Of a stretch of 64,000 nucleotides of DNA, positions 18,801 through 33,800 are shown in pieces. Source of the stretch: Ciona savignyi. Taxonomy: Eukaryota > Chordata > Ascidiacea > Phlebobranchia > Cionidae. The notes beneath the pieces were generated by a model. That model was not told the DNA's origin, searched no databases, and saw only the letters and a list, made by a program, of their open reading frames with translations. The position numbers and the translations under genes are program-made. How positions within the stretch are numbered: position 1 is the stretch's first letter; every line of letters begins with the position of its first letter. The stretch lies in contig CH001360.1 in the NCBI GenBank assembly GCA_000149265.1, positions 88,851 through 152,850 of the forward strand, given 5' to 3'.

Positions 18801-21800
18801 GTTCCTATATGCCCTACCTTGGATTATCGTTGTATTGAATCATCGCCACTTGTACCCCGTTTCTTCCAACGTTTGTGAATCCACTGACCAGATTGACCAA
18901 GAACTCTCTGAGAAGTACGAACCCATCTTCTCCTACGGATGCGCTACCGTCCAGAACGAACGCCAAGTCGGTCATTGCATTGGAGCAGCCAATAGGCGCC
19001 GGAACACCGAGGGTTGTGGTAGGCGGCGGGGCAACAGTCGTTGTTCTCGGGGCGACCACTGCGAGGAAACGTTAGGGATTAATCGGACGACTTGAGAATG
19101 CGGCGCAAAATGAACGACATTCAAGCATGGAGGTTAACTTACGTGTGGATCCAGTGATTGAAAATGAAAAACAAGCAGTTTTAGCGTTCCAATGTAAATG
19201 TTTAGAAGCGTATGGAACACTGTGTCGGTGTTAATTTTATCAGGTGAATGCCTTGTGGTCGAGCAAACATTACGCTACAAAACAGCTATTATTTTAATGA
19301 CTCAGCTGAAAGAGAGAACGCTTGCATCGATATTAATGAGCTGAACGGTCGAACGTGACTCACGCAATCACGACATAATGACGACATTCGTGCGCATGCG
19401 CAAAGTTAGACTCACAGGGGCGACATCTATCGTCGCACTCTGCCTCGGTTTCAAAGACATTGCCTCCAGGACAGTTCTTATAGTGGAACCAGACGCAATT
19501 CTGTCTCGCCCGGTTCCAGTAATACTTTCCGACTCTGTGGTCGTCGCCATTCGGGTTGCAGTTCCCAAACGGCGGCTCCTGACCACAGATATCATCGGCA
19601 TCGCTCGAAAAACTGGATTCGCCGTTCGATTCAAATTCCTCTTCCTCTACGCGTCGAACGGCGGAACGTATTGCATTAATGACAACATTTTAAGCTTAAA
19701 CTATGATAGGTACGTATATATGACGATCCTTCTCGGAAAAGCGGAGATATAAATATGAAGATACTTAATGTATAGGTAGAGATTATATTTGATACAAATC
19801 CGTGTAGAATATACGACATATGAATTTGAAGACAGTGAGTGTTTTTATTTGATCTATGATATTAATTTGGAAATTATGAGTGTTTTTATTTGATTTGTGA
19901 TATCAATTTGGAAAATATGAGTGTTTTTATTTGAACTATAAGGGGAAAATTTGTGTCTAGTGCATTTAAACAATAGAATGGTAACAATAAAATTACAACA
20001 ACAACATCTACTATATCAAGCCAGTGTTTACAGTCATTAAATCGCTCTATTAATTCGTAAGACATGCACACGAAAGAGCGTTTGGAAGACGCGGCGAATG
20101 TTTAGTCATTGTCTAAGAATCTTGGACACGAGATGTCGCTACTTCCTCACGTCACCACGCGAAGGCGCGCCTGCAAGTATAGAAGGACCACTAAGTATCG
20201 CTCTTTGGTATAATTAACTTAATTTTTTTATAACTAGGTTTTTTTGTCTAAAACACAGTTTTAGAATTATAGGTACAGTTTTGCTTAATGGTCCTTCTAT
20301 ACCGCTATCTAACTTTTGTTGTTGACTCAAATTTTATTTGAAATTCCAGCGGTTTGAAATCGTATATATGGAAACTATTTCATTCTGTATTGTCGGAATA
20401 ATATTAAACCGCATAAACTGCAAATACTCACTTCCAGAATAACCAAAGTTTCATTTATTTAACTACATATGGGCGGATGACAAGCGATTATAAAATCTAC
20501 TAGATATTATAACGTTATTAAGCGATCTACTGCGTTAGTGAGGCTATAGGCTAATGCAAAAGCAAAATTCACACCTTACGGAAACAATAAGGCATTTGAT
20601 ACTATGCTGAGGGTAAGCAAATATGCTGAGTAATCACAAATAAGCGGTTTTACACTTCAATTATTTTCGCACAATTAAGAGATTTATTTGTTCGCTTCGT
20701 GTTTGTGTTAAATTCGGTGGGGAGGTTTTAAGGAACTTGACTGGGAATCTCGGGTGACGTCAGCACTACTCTGGCTCGTGCTTCTTGGCGTGATGACGTC
20801 GTCGGCGTGAAACTGCAAGCAAGAGGGAAGGTTGGGAGTTGCGTTGAGGATCGAGTCGCTACGAGCGCGCTGCCGTGCCATGGGACGCCGCGGACCGCGC
20901 AACTCCCGCCCTTCTCCCCGAGCTCGCAGCGCAGAGTCAACACTGTTTCAGCATCGAGCGAATTCAAGCAAGCCGGCGACGTCATCATGGCACGCCCGCG
21001 CGTAGTGGGAGCATCTCTATATATATAATTCAGCACGCTACACGGTGACCATCTAACTATACTTATATCAAATAACGTGACAGGAATTTGTTTACCAGGC
21101 TAAGTTTCTTATCCAAGTCAAAAAGGTATTTTATAACCGACAAGGAAAACCACTATATATACTTTAGCACGCTACACGGTGATCACCTAACTATACTTTA
21201 TTACGCTACACGTTATATCAAATAACGTGACAGGAATTTTTTTACCGTGCTAAGTTTCTAATCCAAGTTGACAGGGTATTTTTTAACCGAAAAAGAAAAC
21301 CTTAATTGACATGGGATTTTTACAGGCCAGATTTTAAATCCACGGTAAGCGCTTCACTAAGACCTGTTCGGTTTAATACTCAAATCGTTATATGTATAGG
21401 TCGCGTTAAGCACTTGGTCAAACAGCCGTACTAGATGTCAGGATTTATTTACCGAGCCAAGTTTGAACCCATGATGGGCTCGTCACTTGGACAGTTTTTG
21501 TAAAGGTCGGTATATGTTTTTGTATAGGTCGGTATATGACCGTACAGTAGATGAAATTTTTTTTTTACCGAGCCAAGTTTCAAATCCATGATGGGTTCGT
21601 CACTAGGACCGTTTTTTGTATAAGAGTCGGTATGTGTATCGGTCGCGTTAACCATTTGGCCACACGACCGGTACTTATAATAAGCACAATGCGTTAAAAA
21701 CAAGGTTAATCCACTAAAGGTACGCTAGTGGAAGGAAATGTATGAAGATAACAAGAATCTAACCTGTAGTGACCTCTGGCGGCGCGGGCTCCTCTCCAGC

Positions 21801-24800
21801 TGTGGAAATAAACAAAGCTATCAAAGCTGTCGAGTTCTATACACCACTTGATGAACAATACTGGCAATATGCTAGCAAGGACATGCTGTGAATTGAAATG
21901 CATGCAGATAAGGTGACACAACTAAATCATACGGTCCTAGCCCTGTGTAGAGAAAGTAGCATGCAGGAATTGGTTAAAAGTTGAATTAAGATACACACCA
22001 AATCTATCTTGCAAGACTTGTAATTTTTTTATTTTAAAAGGTACATCTATCCGTCGTTTATCACCACATGCTTGAAGCTCCTTTGGTATATTAGAGAGTT
22101 AATTAAAAGGATCCTGAAGAAGAGATACAAGAGCAGGAAGATTAGTAATTTGCCCACTGTAGCTCATTAAGAGGAAGAAGTTAAGACACCGAAGGATTCT
22201 ATGCTACGCAGAGACCAAGAAAGTCGATTAACCTTCACATCAGAGGAATAATTGCAGGCTTTGGTGGGAAATGTTACCTCCTATGTCTGCAATGCCCGCG
22301 CAAATATTTTCCACAATCCTGGAAATGATGCTTTCAAGAGCGGCAAAGTTGTCGACGTTGAAGACGTTTCCAGTTGAACTGAAGTCGTCGAGTTCGGTCG
22401 AGATTACTTTGCTGCCAACACCCACAGCGGCCATGTAGTCGTACTTGTTGTGGGCGTCGGAGATTGCGGCTAAGTTTCGGTCCTCGCTCGCGTCGCCGTC
22501 GGTCATTGTGATGAGGATTTTAAACGCCCCTTCGCGCAGCAGCGGCCATACTTGTTGGTTGACAAACTCCAAACCACTGTATGTCTTCGTTCCAGAACGC
22601 ATTTGCACGATGTCCCGAACTTGCTGCGCTATTTGGGACGAACTGGTAACATCAGAGTCAACTTCAATCATGCTCCTTTCGGAGTACTGTACGACATCAA
22701 CGTGCAGAGGCTGTTTTCGTTCGCTTGGGTTGAACGCGTCAACGGTCAATAGGATCCACTCCTTGACTCGGTCAAATTCTTCCCGGTCAATCGAGTCACT
22801 ACCGTCCACGAGGAACGTGATGTCAATCGGGTATTCATGGCACGCAATAATCTTGTCCGCTGCGTGAAATGATTTTGATGGACGATGCGTGACAGGTGAC
22901 ATCACGTGATTACGCACGAGTACATGCAACACAACATGGTGGGTTATATGTGAACTAAATTATTTCAAATCATGGAGTTTACGTGGATTTGTACAGCAAA
23001 CGTCTGGTAAATTTCAAATGTCTTATCTAGTTGATTTGCATTGCAAAGCCCATATAATATGCAGGAACAGCAATATTTTAATCTAGTTTACATTGCAAGG
23101 TTATCCTTTAAAATTAATCTTATTAAACGTATCGATTTATTCAATATCTTTCCTTTAATCCCGGCTTTATAAAAACCCGATCAATCCTCGGATAGGTGGT
23201 TCCTTATCCTTAAATTCGATGCTTGGATTTTACACTTGTGTTATAAATGGTAGAGAAGAGCACAAGAGCAAGCACCTCATGCAAAATGCACGCTTTGAAG
23301 CTAGCGGTATATCGACTTACGTGCTGTGCAATCTGCAAAAAGGGGAAAATAATCAATACACTGCCAAGAATTCGCTAAACTTTCAGGCATTTGGTGGTGT
23401 GATATTTTAAACAGTAGAATAGGCTTATACATCACTCTCAGTAGATTTTAAATAGCAGAATAGCCTAATACGTTGGCAATGGATGTTTTATGCTTTAAAT
23501 TTACAACCAAGGGCGAAAAGTGGCAGATGCAGACACATAAACAGAGCAACATCCTACTGAGTGTGATGTATCTACGACCACCGGTAGAGATAACGACCAA
23601 AAGACAACAAATCTAGTGAAGTGTATTGATGAACGTTACCTCCGGGCAAGAGATCCCGAACTATTTCACTGATAATTCCGCGAAGCTCGTCGAGGTCGTA
23701 CGAGCCTGGGTGGCCGCGTGGTCCAGGTTCGCCCTGAAATTGATTTGTTTATCTCGGTGTTATGCACGATGCTAAAACATGGGGAATGAATGTGACAGGG
23801 TATTTTTACTGGCTCGTCATTAAGACGAGTTTTTTTTATATAGAATCTTGTATCGGTATCGTTAACCATTCATCCGGTGCCTTATACAGGTCACCTTTTT
23901 TACTGGTTGGTCATTATGACCGTTTTTTTTAATATAGAATTCTGTATGGGCCACGCTAACCATTCGGCGCATAACCGTTTACAGGTCACCTATTTTGTTA
24001 GTGAGCATGTAATAATGTGGGTCCAACGGACTGGTTGTAACATACTTACTCTTGGCCCGCTGTTACCACGGACACCTTGGACACCGTCCAAACCATCAGC
24101 GCCATCTTGACCAGGTTCACCCTGAAAATATACGGCTTATTTAACTTGTACGGGGTAAATGTTTGTCGTAAGATTTGCTTATAAATCAATACAAACGACA
24201 ATCATGCTAAATGACACTAAATGTCGGTTATTATTAAAATGTACAAGTGGGTTGTATAGCTGGTTGTAAAATCCAGCAAAGAAGATATTGTCTTTATTAC
24301 TTGCATTCGCATCAACCACGCAACACCACAGCGGTTAAAAATATTTGATAAAATATGTCAACTTTTCCAGTGCGGTAACTTTCACCCGAGGTTCCTCTGC
24401 ACCTTTATGTAACTGGGTGGTTCACTTTTTTCTCACCTTTGGTCCTGAAATACCAGGTACCCCGGGAAGCCCCAATTCGGTGGATGGTTCTCCCTTTTCT
24501 CCCCTTTCTCCTGGTGTGCCCTGTTCAAATTGGATTTTGTGAGGAAAATCGAAAATATGTAACCACTGGAATATTATAGGATAGGATATGATGTTCATGA
24601 TTATCCCCTTGATTGGCAAAACGCAATGGGCGTTTAACACACGGACAATCGTCAGATCACCTCGCGCTCACGGGCAGGCTATACTAGAGCTATTGCAGTG
24701 TGTTGCGTATGATTTAGTCGTTACTTTAATTTGGTAGAACCCAATATTTCTCCGAGTTTAGGCATTATCCGTTAGGTGCCTTGCCCAAGGTAACAACCGA

Positions 24801-27800
24801 ATAGCCAGTGACCAGTTTCAAACCTGTAACCCTTCAGCTTAAAGACAACGCACTAACCTATTAGGCTAATCTGCACAAATATGTAGGACATCGCCTATAC
24901 TCAAGGTAAATACGATCCGACAACGAACAGGTACAGTATATATATTTATATATTTTATAACAGATTTTTAAAATATTTAAACAAAAAAATTGACTTACCG
25001 CGACACCCTGTGGACCTCTAAGACCAGGCAAACCTCGCGATCCTGCGAATCCATTCACACCAGCTGGACCAGGTTCTCCCTATGAACATGTAACATTGTT
25101 TAAGTCACCTTTATTCATTTAGGTGACTATACCGGACTTTTTGAAAAGTAATCTCCCAAAAAATTGTCGATTTATTGTGTGTCGTTATTTGCCTTCGCAT
25201 TTACAAATCAATACATTTGTATTTAAAAACAAAACAGAAAATTACTAAAATGCCAATTTAGCATAGCATATTACATTCCTCAAAGTTAAAACATACATAT
25301 ATACCGATTCAGCAGTTACTATAGAATAGGATAGAATATTCGTGTTTATCCCCGTGAATGGGAAAACTAAGAGGGTTAACACACGGGCAATCTTCAGATA
25401 ACCTCGTGCCCACCTTCGGGTCACCGAAGCTATCACAGTGTGTATACCCGTCTAAAGTAAACATAAACGTGTCCAGCAAATAACGTTAAACTTACCTTGT
25501 CCCCGTTATCGCCTCTCGGGCCTCTGGGACCTTGGAGACCAGGTTGGCCCTGAAATTAATTTGTTTGCTGTTTAACCCTTTAGAAACGATAAGAACAAAT
25601 TTGTCCTTTTTGACATATGCTCATTCAAAATGAAAAATCTCCAACATTTCTTGTCGAAACTGCTAAAGTTTGGTCTCTTTGGAAAGCTATATGATATATC
25701 TTTTGAAAACAGCAAAAATAAACATAACTTTGCATTTGAAATTTTGAAGTAAAGTTTAGTTGAATTTTATGACTTTTTTTGGTGTAATTTTGAGGGAAAA
25801 TTATCACAAAAAACGTTTTTTTTTTAATACTACGCTTAAAAGGTTTGTTTCATTTAATGTCTCTATGGCAGTAGAATCAGTTTCGGTTCTTGGGATGTCC
25901 CGAATGTGATCTTATCAGTTTTTTTTCATTTTTGGGGGGGTTTTGAGTATCTTTAAGGTTATAGTCCACAATTTGGTTCAAACCCTTCATTTATAGTTTA
26001 TTTTAAGAAAAAAGTAGTAAGATTAAGCAATATGGACTTAATAGCAATCTAAATTTCTATTCTAACATTTTTTATAATAAAAAAAACAAAAAAAAATTTG
26101 GCATGGGTGGACCTGTAACATGAAATCAGTGACGTAATAATATTTTGATGACGTCATCAAACCAAAATTATAATATAATTGTAGGAAATTTGTTTCTGAG
26201 TAACTTTGTAAAAATATGTTAGGCTGTATTGTAAACAGATCAAAAACTATAACATTGTATAAGAAAGAATATGACGTGGACCCCCAAGTAGTGACGTCAT
26301 CAAAAAATAAAAATTTCAGAAATTTTGGAAATTTTATTTCGAACAACTCTAGTGTTGAACATTTTGTTCTAACTATAACACAAGAGGCGCTAGAGCACTA
26401 CAAAGCGGACTCGGTCAAAACGCGCAAACTACGCAAAAACAATCTCGTTTCTAAAGGGTTAAAACAATTGGTTCGCGTAAAAGCAAAAATCGACTTACCG
26501 GTGAACCATCGAGACCGTCAATACCGGCAATACCTTCAACACCCTGAAAATGCATCGTGTTTTATACGTCGTAATGTGAGTGCTACAGCAAACGAGTACA
26601 TTTTAAAATATAATTACAAAGGTATAGAGTACTGCATAAGGTATAGTGTACTTTATTTAAATGTATATTGTACTTACTGTACTTACTGCATATGAATCGG
26701 TCCTTAACCAATTATATTAATTCAGGGGATATTAATTTAGGGGTTTAATCAAAAGATCAAAAGTGTCGCAAACTCGGGCACTTACGGTTTTACCAGCTGG
26801 ACCGGGCTTTCCGCATAGACCGACCATTCCTTTTCCACCCTGAAATAAACCATGTTTATCATATCGTCGATGTACATTAACCACACGCCGGGCCGGGATA
26901 ATCGTGTTTAACCTCGCATAGCGATAACGACAATCGTCATAATCCGGATTATCTTCACATCGCCTGGGGTTGCAGGAGCTATTGCAGCGTGGTTAATATT
27001 TCAAATTCTATTTTTTAAACGACGTTTTTGAAGACACCTGTTCGATAAAATGAAACTCTACATTTTAAACTAATGAAACCACCATCCTGACTACATTATA
27101 CATAATTCTGTGTATAAATCGGCCAATAACCATTTAAAAATCATAACACAAACCCAATACTTTTTCTATCTAAGTTTTGAACCCAATATGGGTTCGACCG
27201 TTCTTACATGGAATTTGGTATTTAAATCAGTCACGCTAACCATTTGGCCACACAGCCACGCAATAAACAAAATTACTACATTTTTAATCAGGCCAAGTTT
27301 CGATCCCATAAGGGGTACGCCACTTCGACCGTTTTTACATTGGATTTTATATTAAAATCGGCTGCGTTGACCAATCGGCCACACCGACGTTCGAAATGTT
27401 ACCTTGTCTCCTGTAACTCCCTTGGCTCCCAAATCACCTTTAGGACCAACATCTCCAACGCCACCTTTGGTCCCCTGTACGGTCAAATTATTATTTTAAC
27501 ATATCAGTTGCATTATCTCAAAGTCTAAGTGCATTGACGAACCTTTTCGCCCACGCCCTTCTCTCCTTTAGCGCCAATCTCACCCTTGGTTCCCTGTTAA
27601 AGAAGGTACATCATGAGATCAAACCGCACTGTGTTAATATGGGAAGATAGTTTCAAGCAGGCTGATAGTAGGAATGTGCAAACTGTAAAAACGCTTGGTG
27701 ATTTAGATACATCGCAATGACGTTTACGAGTAAGTAAACAAATTACCTTTGCTCCGTCTAATCCATCCTCTCCGATTTCACCCTAATGGAAGAAAATGTT

Positions 27801-30800
27801 CATTCATCTGCTACCTGTAAAACTACACTTCAATATTACCTTTTGGCCGAGAGTACCTTTCTCACCGACTTCTCCCTTGTCACCAACGCTACCCTGCAAA
27901 ATGGTTAGTTGGTGAAAGTTTTGCAAATTGTCAAAAACATTTAAGTTAGAATATCCTATCCTATAGCATATGACATTAATCACAGAATACACCAAACTTA
28001 AGTCATGAAATCACATTCTATACGGAAATAACTGTGCACATTTCTTTAAACATGTTGGGCTCTAAAGGTTTACTTATTTGAACAGTTAAACAAGATAGAA
28101 CAGGGTGTTTACTTTACTATAAAGCCAGAAAATAGAGAGTATAGCATGTAGTGTAGGCTAAAGATGAAGACAAATTTTGCGTAACTAGTTTGCAGCTTAA
28201 ACTGTCGTTTGATGTACGTTCGTAAAGTAAGTGAAGCAAAACACTGCCTGTCATTAGTTTGAACGCCTAATTGCACGCCGGTTATGTAAACAAACATAAA
28301 GGCATTAGTGATACGGTGGCACAACAAATTGGGGTAAATTCCAGTGCCGTGTCTTTGTTAATGCGATCAAGGTATTTGTGGTGGGTCAGTCTAAAAATTC
28401 CGTACATGAATCGATGTGAAAAAGTTTATTCGGCAGCACAGAAAAGTGTAACGTGATCATATTTTGCAAAGCTGTAGAAGTGTGTATTGTACAAGACCAT
28501 TTTGTGAGAATTGGATTATTTTCGAAATTTAATTTCACGTTTCCAAAAACATACTTGAAGATATGCTTTAGGACTGTTTCACTAACATCGTATAAATAAC
28601 ATTATTATGTGACGTACTCACCTTGATTCCTTGATTACCCTTTGGTCCTGTGATACCGATCACACCCTTTTCTCCAACTTCACCTTTGTCCCCGACTATG
28701 CCCTAAATTTTAAAGGAAATTTAAAACGAGGCAATTCCCTGGCGGAGGTTTGATAGGATTTAAACGTCACCTTGTCGCCTTTAGGCCCAACTTCTCCGAC
28801 CTCTCCCTGGAGAAGAAAAGTGTCAGCATAAAGTTTCAATTCGATTTCAGCTGCATTATTAATACTAAGGCCTCTCGGCTAGCTTAATCAGATTTACCGT
28901 TCGAACTTATCGAAAAAATAAATGTCGAAATCGGGCTTGTCGTATTAAATCTTGATTAATTCCTTTTCACTAGATAACAATGTTTGCTTTGGGTCGACGC
29001 CAGCTGACAAGGACAGAGTAAATAGAAGCAATGACCGATTAATAGCCACTGCTGGACAATGGAATCATGGTTTAATATTTTAAGGCGCCATCGTTCAATA
29101 AAGTTTTGTGGGCAGTGGCATTAAAAAGTGAAAAATCATCCGACGAAGCTGGTATGCAGCATCAGTCCACAAACCTAGGCGCCTGTTACAATATCCGCTT
29201 CAAACAATGCGTTCTGCTGACTAGATTATTTAGACAATGTTTACACAGCGGAAAGATGACCTTAGGCGTCTTAACAATGTTGTCATATCGTCGTTACAGT
29301 TTGATAAAGATATCACCAACCATGAATATGTGCTTTGTTTATATATCAGGCTTTGTCAGCGAACTTATCACGATTCTTGCGGTTGCAAGGATTACGCACA
29401 ACACTGAACAAGTTTTACTGTTTGCGAACTGGTAATAAAAGGCTTGGCGTCGGATGTATTCGTAATACACGGGAAACCAAGCAAATATACACCGAAAACC
29501 ATACTATTATTTTAAAGGTAGTGGGTTGGAACGAACAAATGCCGAAACATTCTTTATTTATAGAGCAGACTACACATCATGAAGCTATTTATTTAACTCG
29601 AGGCAAGTGATTCACACGCGATTGCAGCCAAGTTTTGAGACATATAAACCAGCCTACCTGGGGACCGATGTCTCCTTTTTCTCCGGTGTCGCCCTTGAAA
29701 AGAAACCACGTAAGTTTATTGATTCACATCGACATGTGATATTGAAGAAAAGGATCTTGGCGGACTACATTCTTACTTACCTTGTCTCCTTGGTTGCCCT
29801 GGAAAAGAAAGACAAATCAAAAAAAGCTATTGAGTTCGATCTATTAGCCTAATACCACGGCGTCAAATGTAATGGACTTATATCCCGGAGGGCAACACGG
29901 AAATAGTTTAACGACATGTTTAAACCGCCAATATATCTCCAGGTTTATTAAGCGGTAGAGTGAACATACAAAACACTGGAATCGGTACATATATCCGACT
30001 TGTGGTTTTAACATTTTGTCAGACATGATTTGTGACATCATTATACCTTGTCTCCATCTAAGCCGTCTACTCCAGGAGGTCCAATTTCACCCTTTGGTCC
30101 TTGTTCTCCCTAAAAGTAAATGTCAAGTGAGCAGACAGAATATAGGCATTGAAATCGCCGAACGACGTGTAAATATAATATCGCCATTGTTGACAGCTAT
30201 AGTTCGAACTTACCGAACCATTCAAGGTACAGTGGTATTTGAACAAGGTGTTATTAGTTTTTGGGGCGTTAAAATCACTGTGGGCCGTACGTGTGCTGGA
30301 AGATTTGAATTTTAAAACTCACCTTTATCGCTTGGCCCTTCTGACCTTGCTTTCCTTCCGGTCCTTGTGGCCCGATTGGGAGCTGCAAAACGAATATTAA
30401 CTGCGCTGCTATTTGTCAAAGGGGTGCAGTCCGACAAGATAGCATATAATTTGGAGGGAAACCAAGATTTAACCAGCAACTTTTTTACAATTTACGGCGT
30501 AAAATTTAATACGCCCCCTATTTACGTACCTCACAGGAACAGGTGCAGTTATTACACGGCTTCGCTACAAGAGATTCAGGGCTGCTACCGTAGCACTGAG
30601 GATGAAAATAAAAGATGCATAATGTAGGGAATTTATGAATTTTACTGAACAAATTTATTAATTTTACTGAACGAATTTATGAACTTTACTGAACAATTTA
30701 TGAATTTTACTAAACGATTTATGAATTTTACTAAACGAATTCATGATTTTTACGACACTACTCAATACAAACCACAGGCATTGACATTTCTTTGAAAAGA

Positions 30801-33800
30801 AGGAACAGTTACCTCCTGCAAAACAATAAAAGTTTAAGTTATTTTCTCAAAATATTAAATTTATTTATAGGATATTTATGACCAATAATATTTTACTCCA
30901 ACTTAAAGACAAGAACGCCTTGTTAACATACAATTATATAAAAGTAGTACAGCCAATACAAGATAATAAACATAGATTTTGCAGATGTTTCGGTTTACTA
31001 ATTGCAGTCATCTTCTGTACAAAAATGTTTAAGTTTTGATGCAAATTTTAAGTTTCAGTGGAAACTGTTTGTTCTAAAGTATAATATAGTATGTTATTTT
31101 CTCGATAGTTTTTAAGCCATATTAAGTATATAGTTTGTTGCAAGATATTAAAAATAGCTATGCTGTTCAGTCTACAGACGTCACTACGTCTTACTTCAAG
31201 TTCTTGGATCAAATCAGGCAACGCATCATGAGATTTCATTTCCATGAAAGTGGAGCTGTCGCCTCGACCGACTTTAGCCAGTTTGTTCAGAATGATTGTG
31301 TCAGGGCACAAGCCCTCGTTCCAGACCTCGTTTTGAACACCACTGCAAACAATTAATTCGTTAAGTTTTATCGTTCGCTCTTGCATTATATTAAAGATGA
31401 ATAGAACAGTTGTTTAAAAAAGAGGCAAGGAAAAACGGCAAAAATACAGTAGTTAAAGCACCTCGTAAAACATACAAGAAATAATAGGGAAAACGAGGAA
31501 GTGACCGTTTAGCCTTACATTAAGCAAAACAAATTGAAGCAGTGATAGCAAGTTACCAGAATTTGAATCGCACATTTTCCAAGCACACGGTTTCACTGTC
31601 TTGTTTTTACATTTCTGCATTCAGCAAGATTTCAATTTAAATTCAGCCCAATAGATCGCGTTTCCAAAGTGAATTCAATCATGTAACGCGGCACTTGAGC
31701 GTTAAAAGAACAAAAAATCCGCCATTGTTTACATTCGCGGAGACGAAAGGGTATTGGTTTAAAGTAGGGGAAAAGTATAGGGGGAGGGAAGGATGAAAAT
31801 GCACATTAAAATGAAAATTTGGATATTGGAATTAGTTTTAAACGTGGGGTTGGAGTCAATGGCAGGGTAAATATTAGTTTTCATAGTTTTAGTTCCCTTC
31901 CTTTCTGCCTCTCTTTCCCCTTTCCGTCGTTTTAGTGTTGTACGTTTGATAAAATGCTACAACGCCTGGTATTAACATATCCAAAACTTAACTTTTTCGC
32001 TATTACACCTAGAGAGAGTGAGCCTTATCTCTATGCATATCGCGATTGGGCAACCTCTTAATACGGTACCACGGTTCATCATGTTTGTGTTAGATTTTGA
32101 GGAAGATTAAACATTTATGGTTGAAGATAAAATCGCTGACGCTGCGTTAAAAATCGGATTTAACGTGAGAAAAAAGCTCATTATAGATCTTTGACGTGAT
32201 CACTTTGATAGTCACGATTATTTTCTTTGCGCCGGCAACCGGTACCACATTAACTTAATTGCTTCATGTAAGTTGATTTGTCAATTTTGGCACACGAAAC
32301 GTAAGTTTGGCCTAATGGTTAACGCGGCCGATTCATAAAGCGATTCAAACATTACCAAAAAAGGTCTAAGTGACAAGCCCGTCATGGGTCCAAAACTAAA
32401 CTGCAAAAAAATACAAGACGATCAAGGTTGTATAATTTGTGAATTCGACTTACTGGCATTCCCGGGTAGCGATTCAAATATTATAAAAAAAACGGTCTAG
32501 GTGACTAGCCCATCATGGGTACGAAACTTAGCTCAAAAAAATACGCGATCATCAAGTTTATATAATTTGTGAATTCGATTTACTGGCATTCCCGGGTAGC
32601 GATTCAAATATTATAAAAAAAAAACGGTCTAAGTGACTAGCCTATCATGGGATCGAAACTAATCTCGATAAAAAAAGTGCACGACAAAGGTTACATAACT
32701 TGTGAATTCCACTTACTGGCATTCCCTGGTGACCGAAATAGGGATGACTGTGACGCCAGCTGCTTGGAGTCCAGCAATTGAGAGTTCAATGTCGTCCATT
32801 GTTACGCTTGGGTGACTTTTACCATTGGTCATCAAAATCACAACCTGTAAGCAAATTAATATTTTTTCGATTGATTCCAGCTTTTGTTAGAACTCATGTA
32901 TCTTACCGGTCTAGGAGTGGTTGGTGAAATTTGGTCAAGTAATGCTTGCGGTCGTGGCTCGTTTTGGAAGTGTGACACAGTGGCATTCAAAGCTGCAAAT
33001 CATTATTTCAATATCTGTCGGCGACCAATGTTTATACTTTAAAAACATGTACTTTATTTAGTTCATTTATTGCATCCTTAAGCATTGTCTACACTGAGAC
33101 TGAGCAAGGCGTACTTGGCTTTGATTTTCAAGTCAGAAGTGTCTACGTTGGGACGAGCGCCAATGATACAGGTTTTTATGTTTATTGTTTCCGTATCAGG
33201 TGTGACGAAGCCTAGAAATCACTCCTAGGCGTACACAAATTATAGGCCAAGCCGAGCACAGATTTATTTTTGACTTTTGTGACGCATTTAAAACAAACAA
33301 GAAATGCATCCCAAGCGCTTGTTACTCTGTTTTAGGGTAGACAAGGTTTTATGGTTAAAAGGGGCAGGTATTGATATTCGATGTTAACACACAAACGTTA
33401 CTGTTTTCTCAGTCTCAGCGGCTGTTATGTGGACAACATACACATCACGTACTGATCTCTACAGGATACACAGGAATTCATTTCCAATGGGATAGGGATA
33501 CGGAGGATAGAATATTAATGTTTCTCCCCGTGAATGAGAAAACCAAGGGGATTAACACACGGGCAATCATCATATCACCTCGCGCGCTGGGTTAACGAAG
33601 CTATTACAGTGTGTTGTGTATGATTTACTCCTTCAATTCGGTAGAAAAGTACCTTTGTTGAGGAAAGATCCCTCTCCCAGGAAGCCGAGGGACGAGATCG
33701 CTTCATCGATGCCGTTCATCAACCCTTTCCGCGTGGATGGGTTCGTGTAGTCCTCGAAGGATGACAAATGGAGAGGGAACAGAATATCGCTGCTGAACTG

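Noticed and set aside
19368-19752. Long open frames on both strands over the Kunitz exon
   Set aside because: The Kunitz frame has the six-cysteine pattern and correct splice phases; the others are shadows.
20807-21028. Coding gene in the GC-rich island
   Set aside because: Open frames exist on both strands but show no domain, no start context and no splice support; GC-rich DNA has few stops by chance.
22445-22867. 140-codon plus-strand ORF
   Set aside because: Complement of the vWA2 exon.
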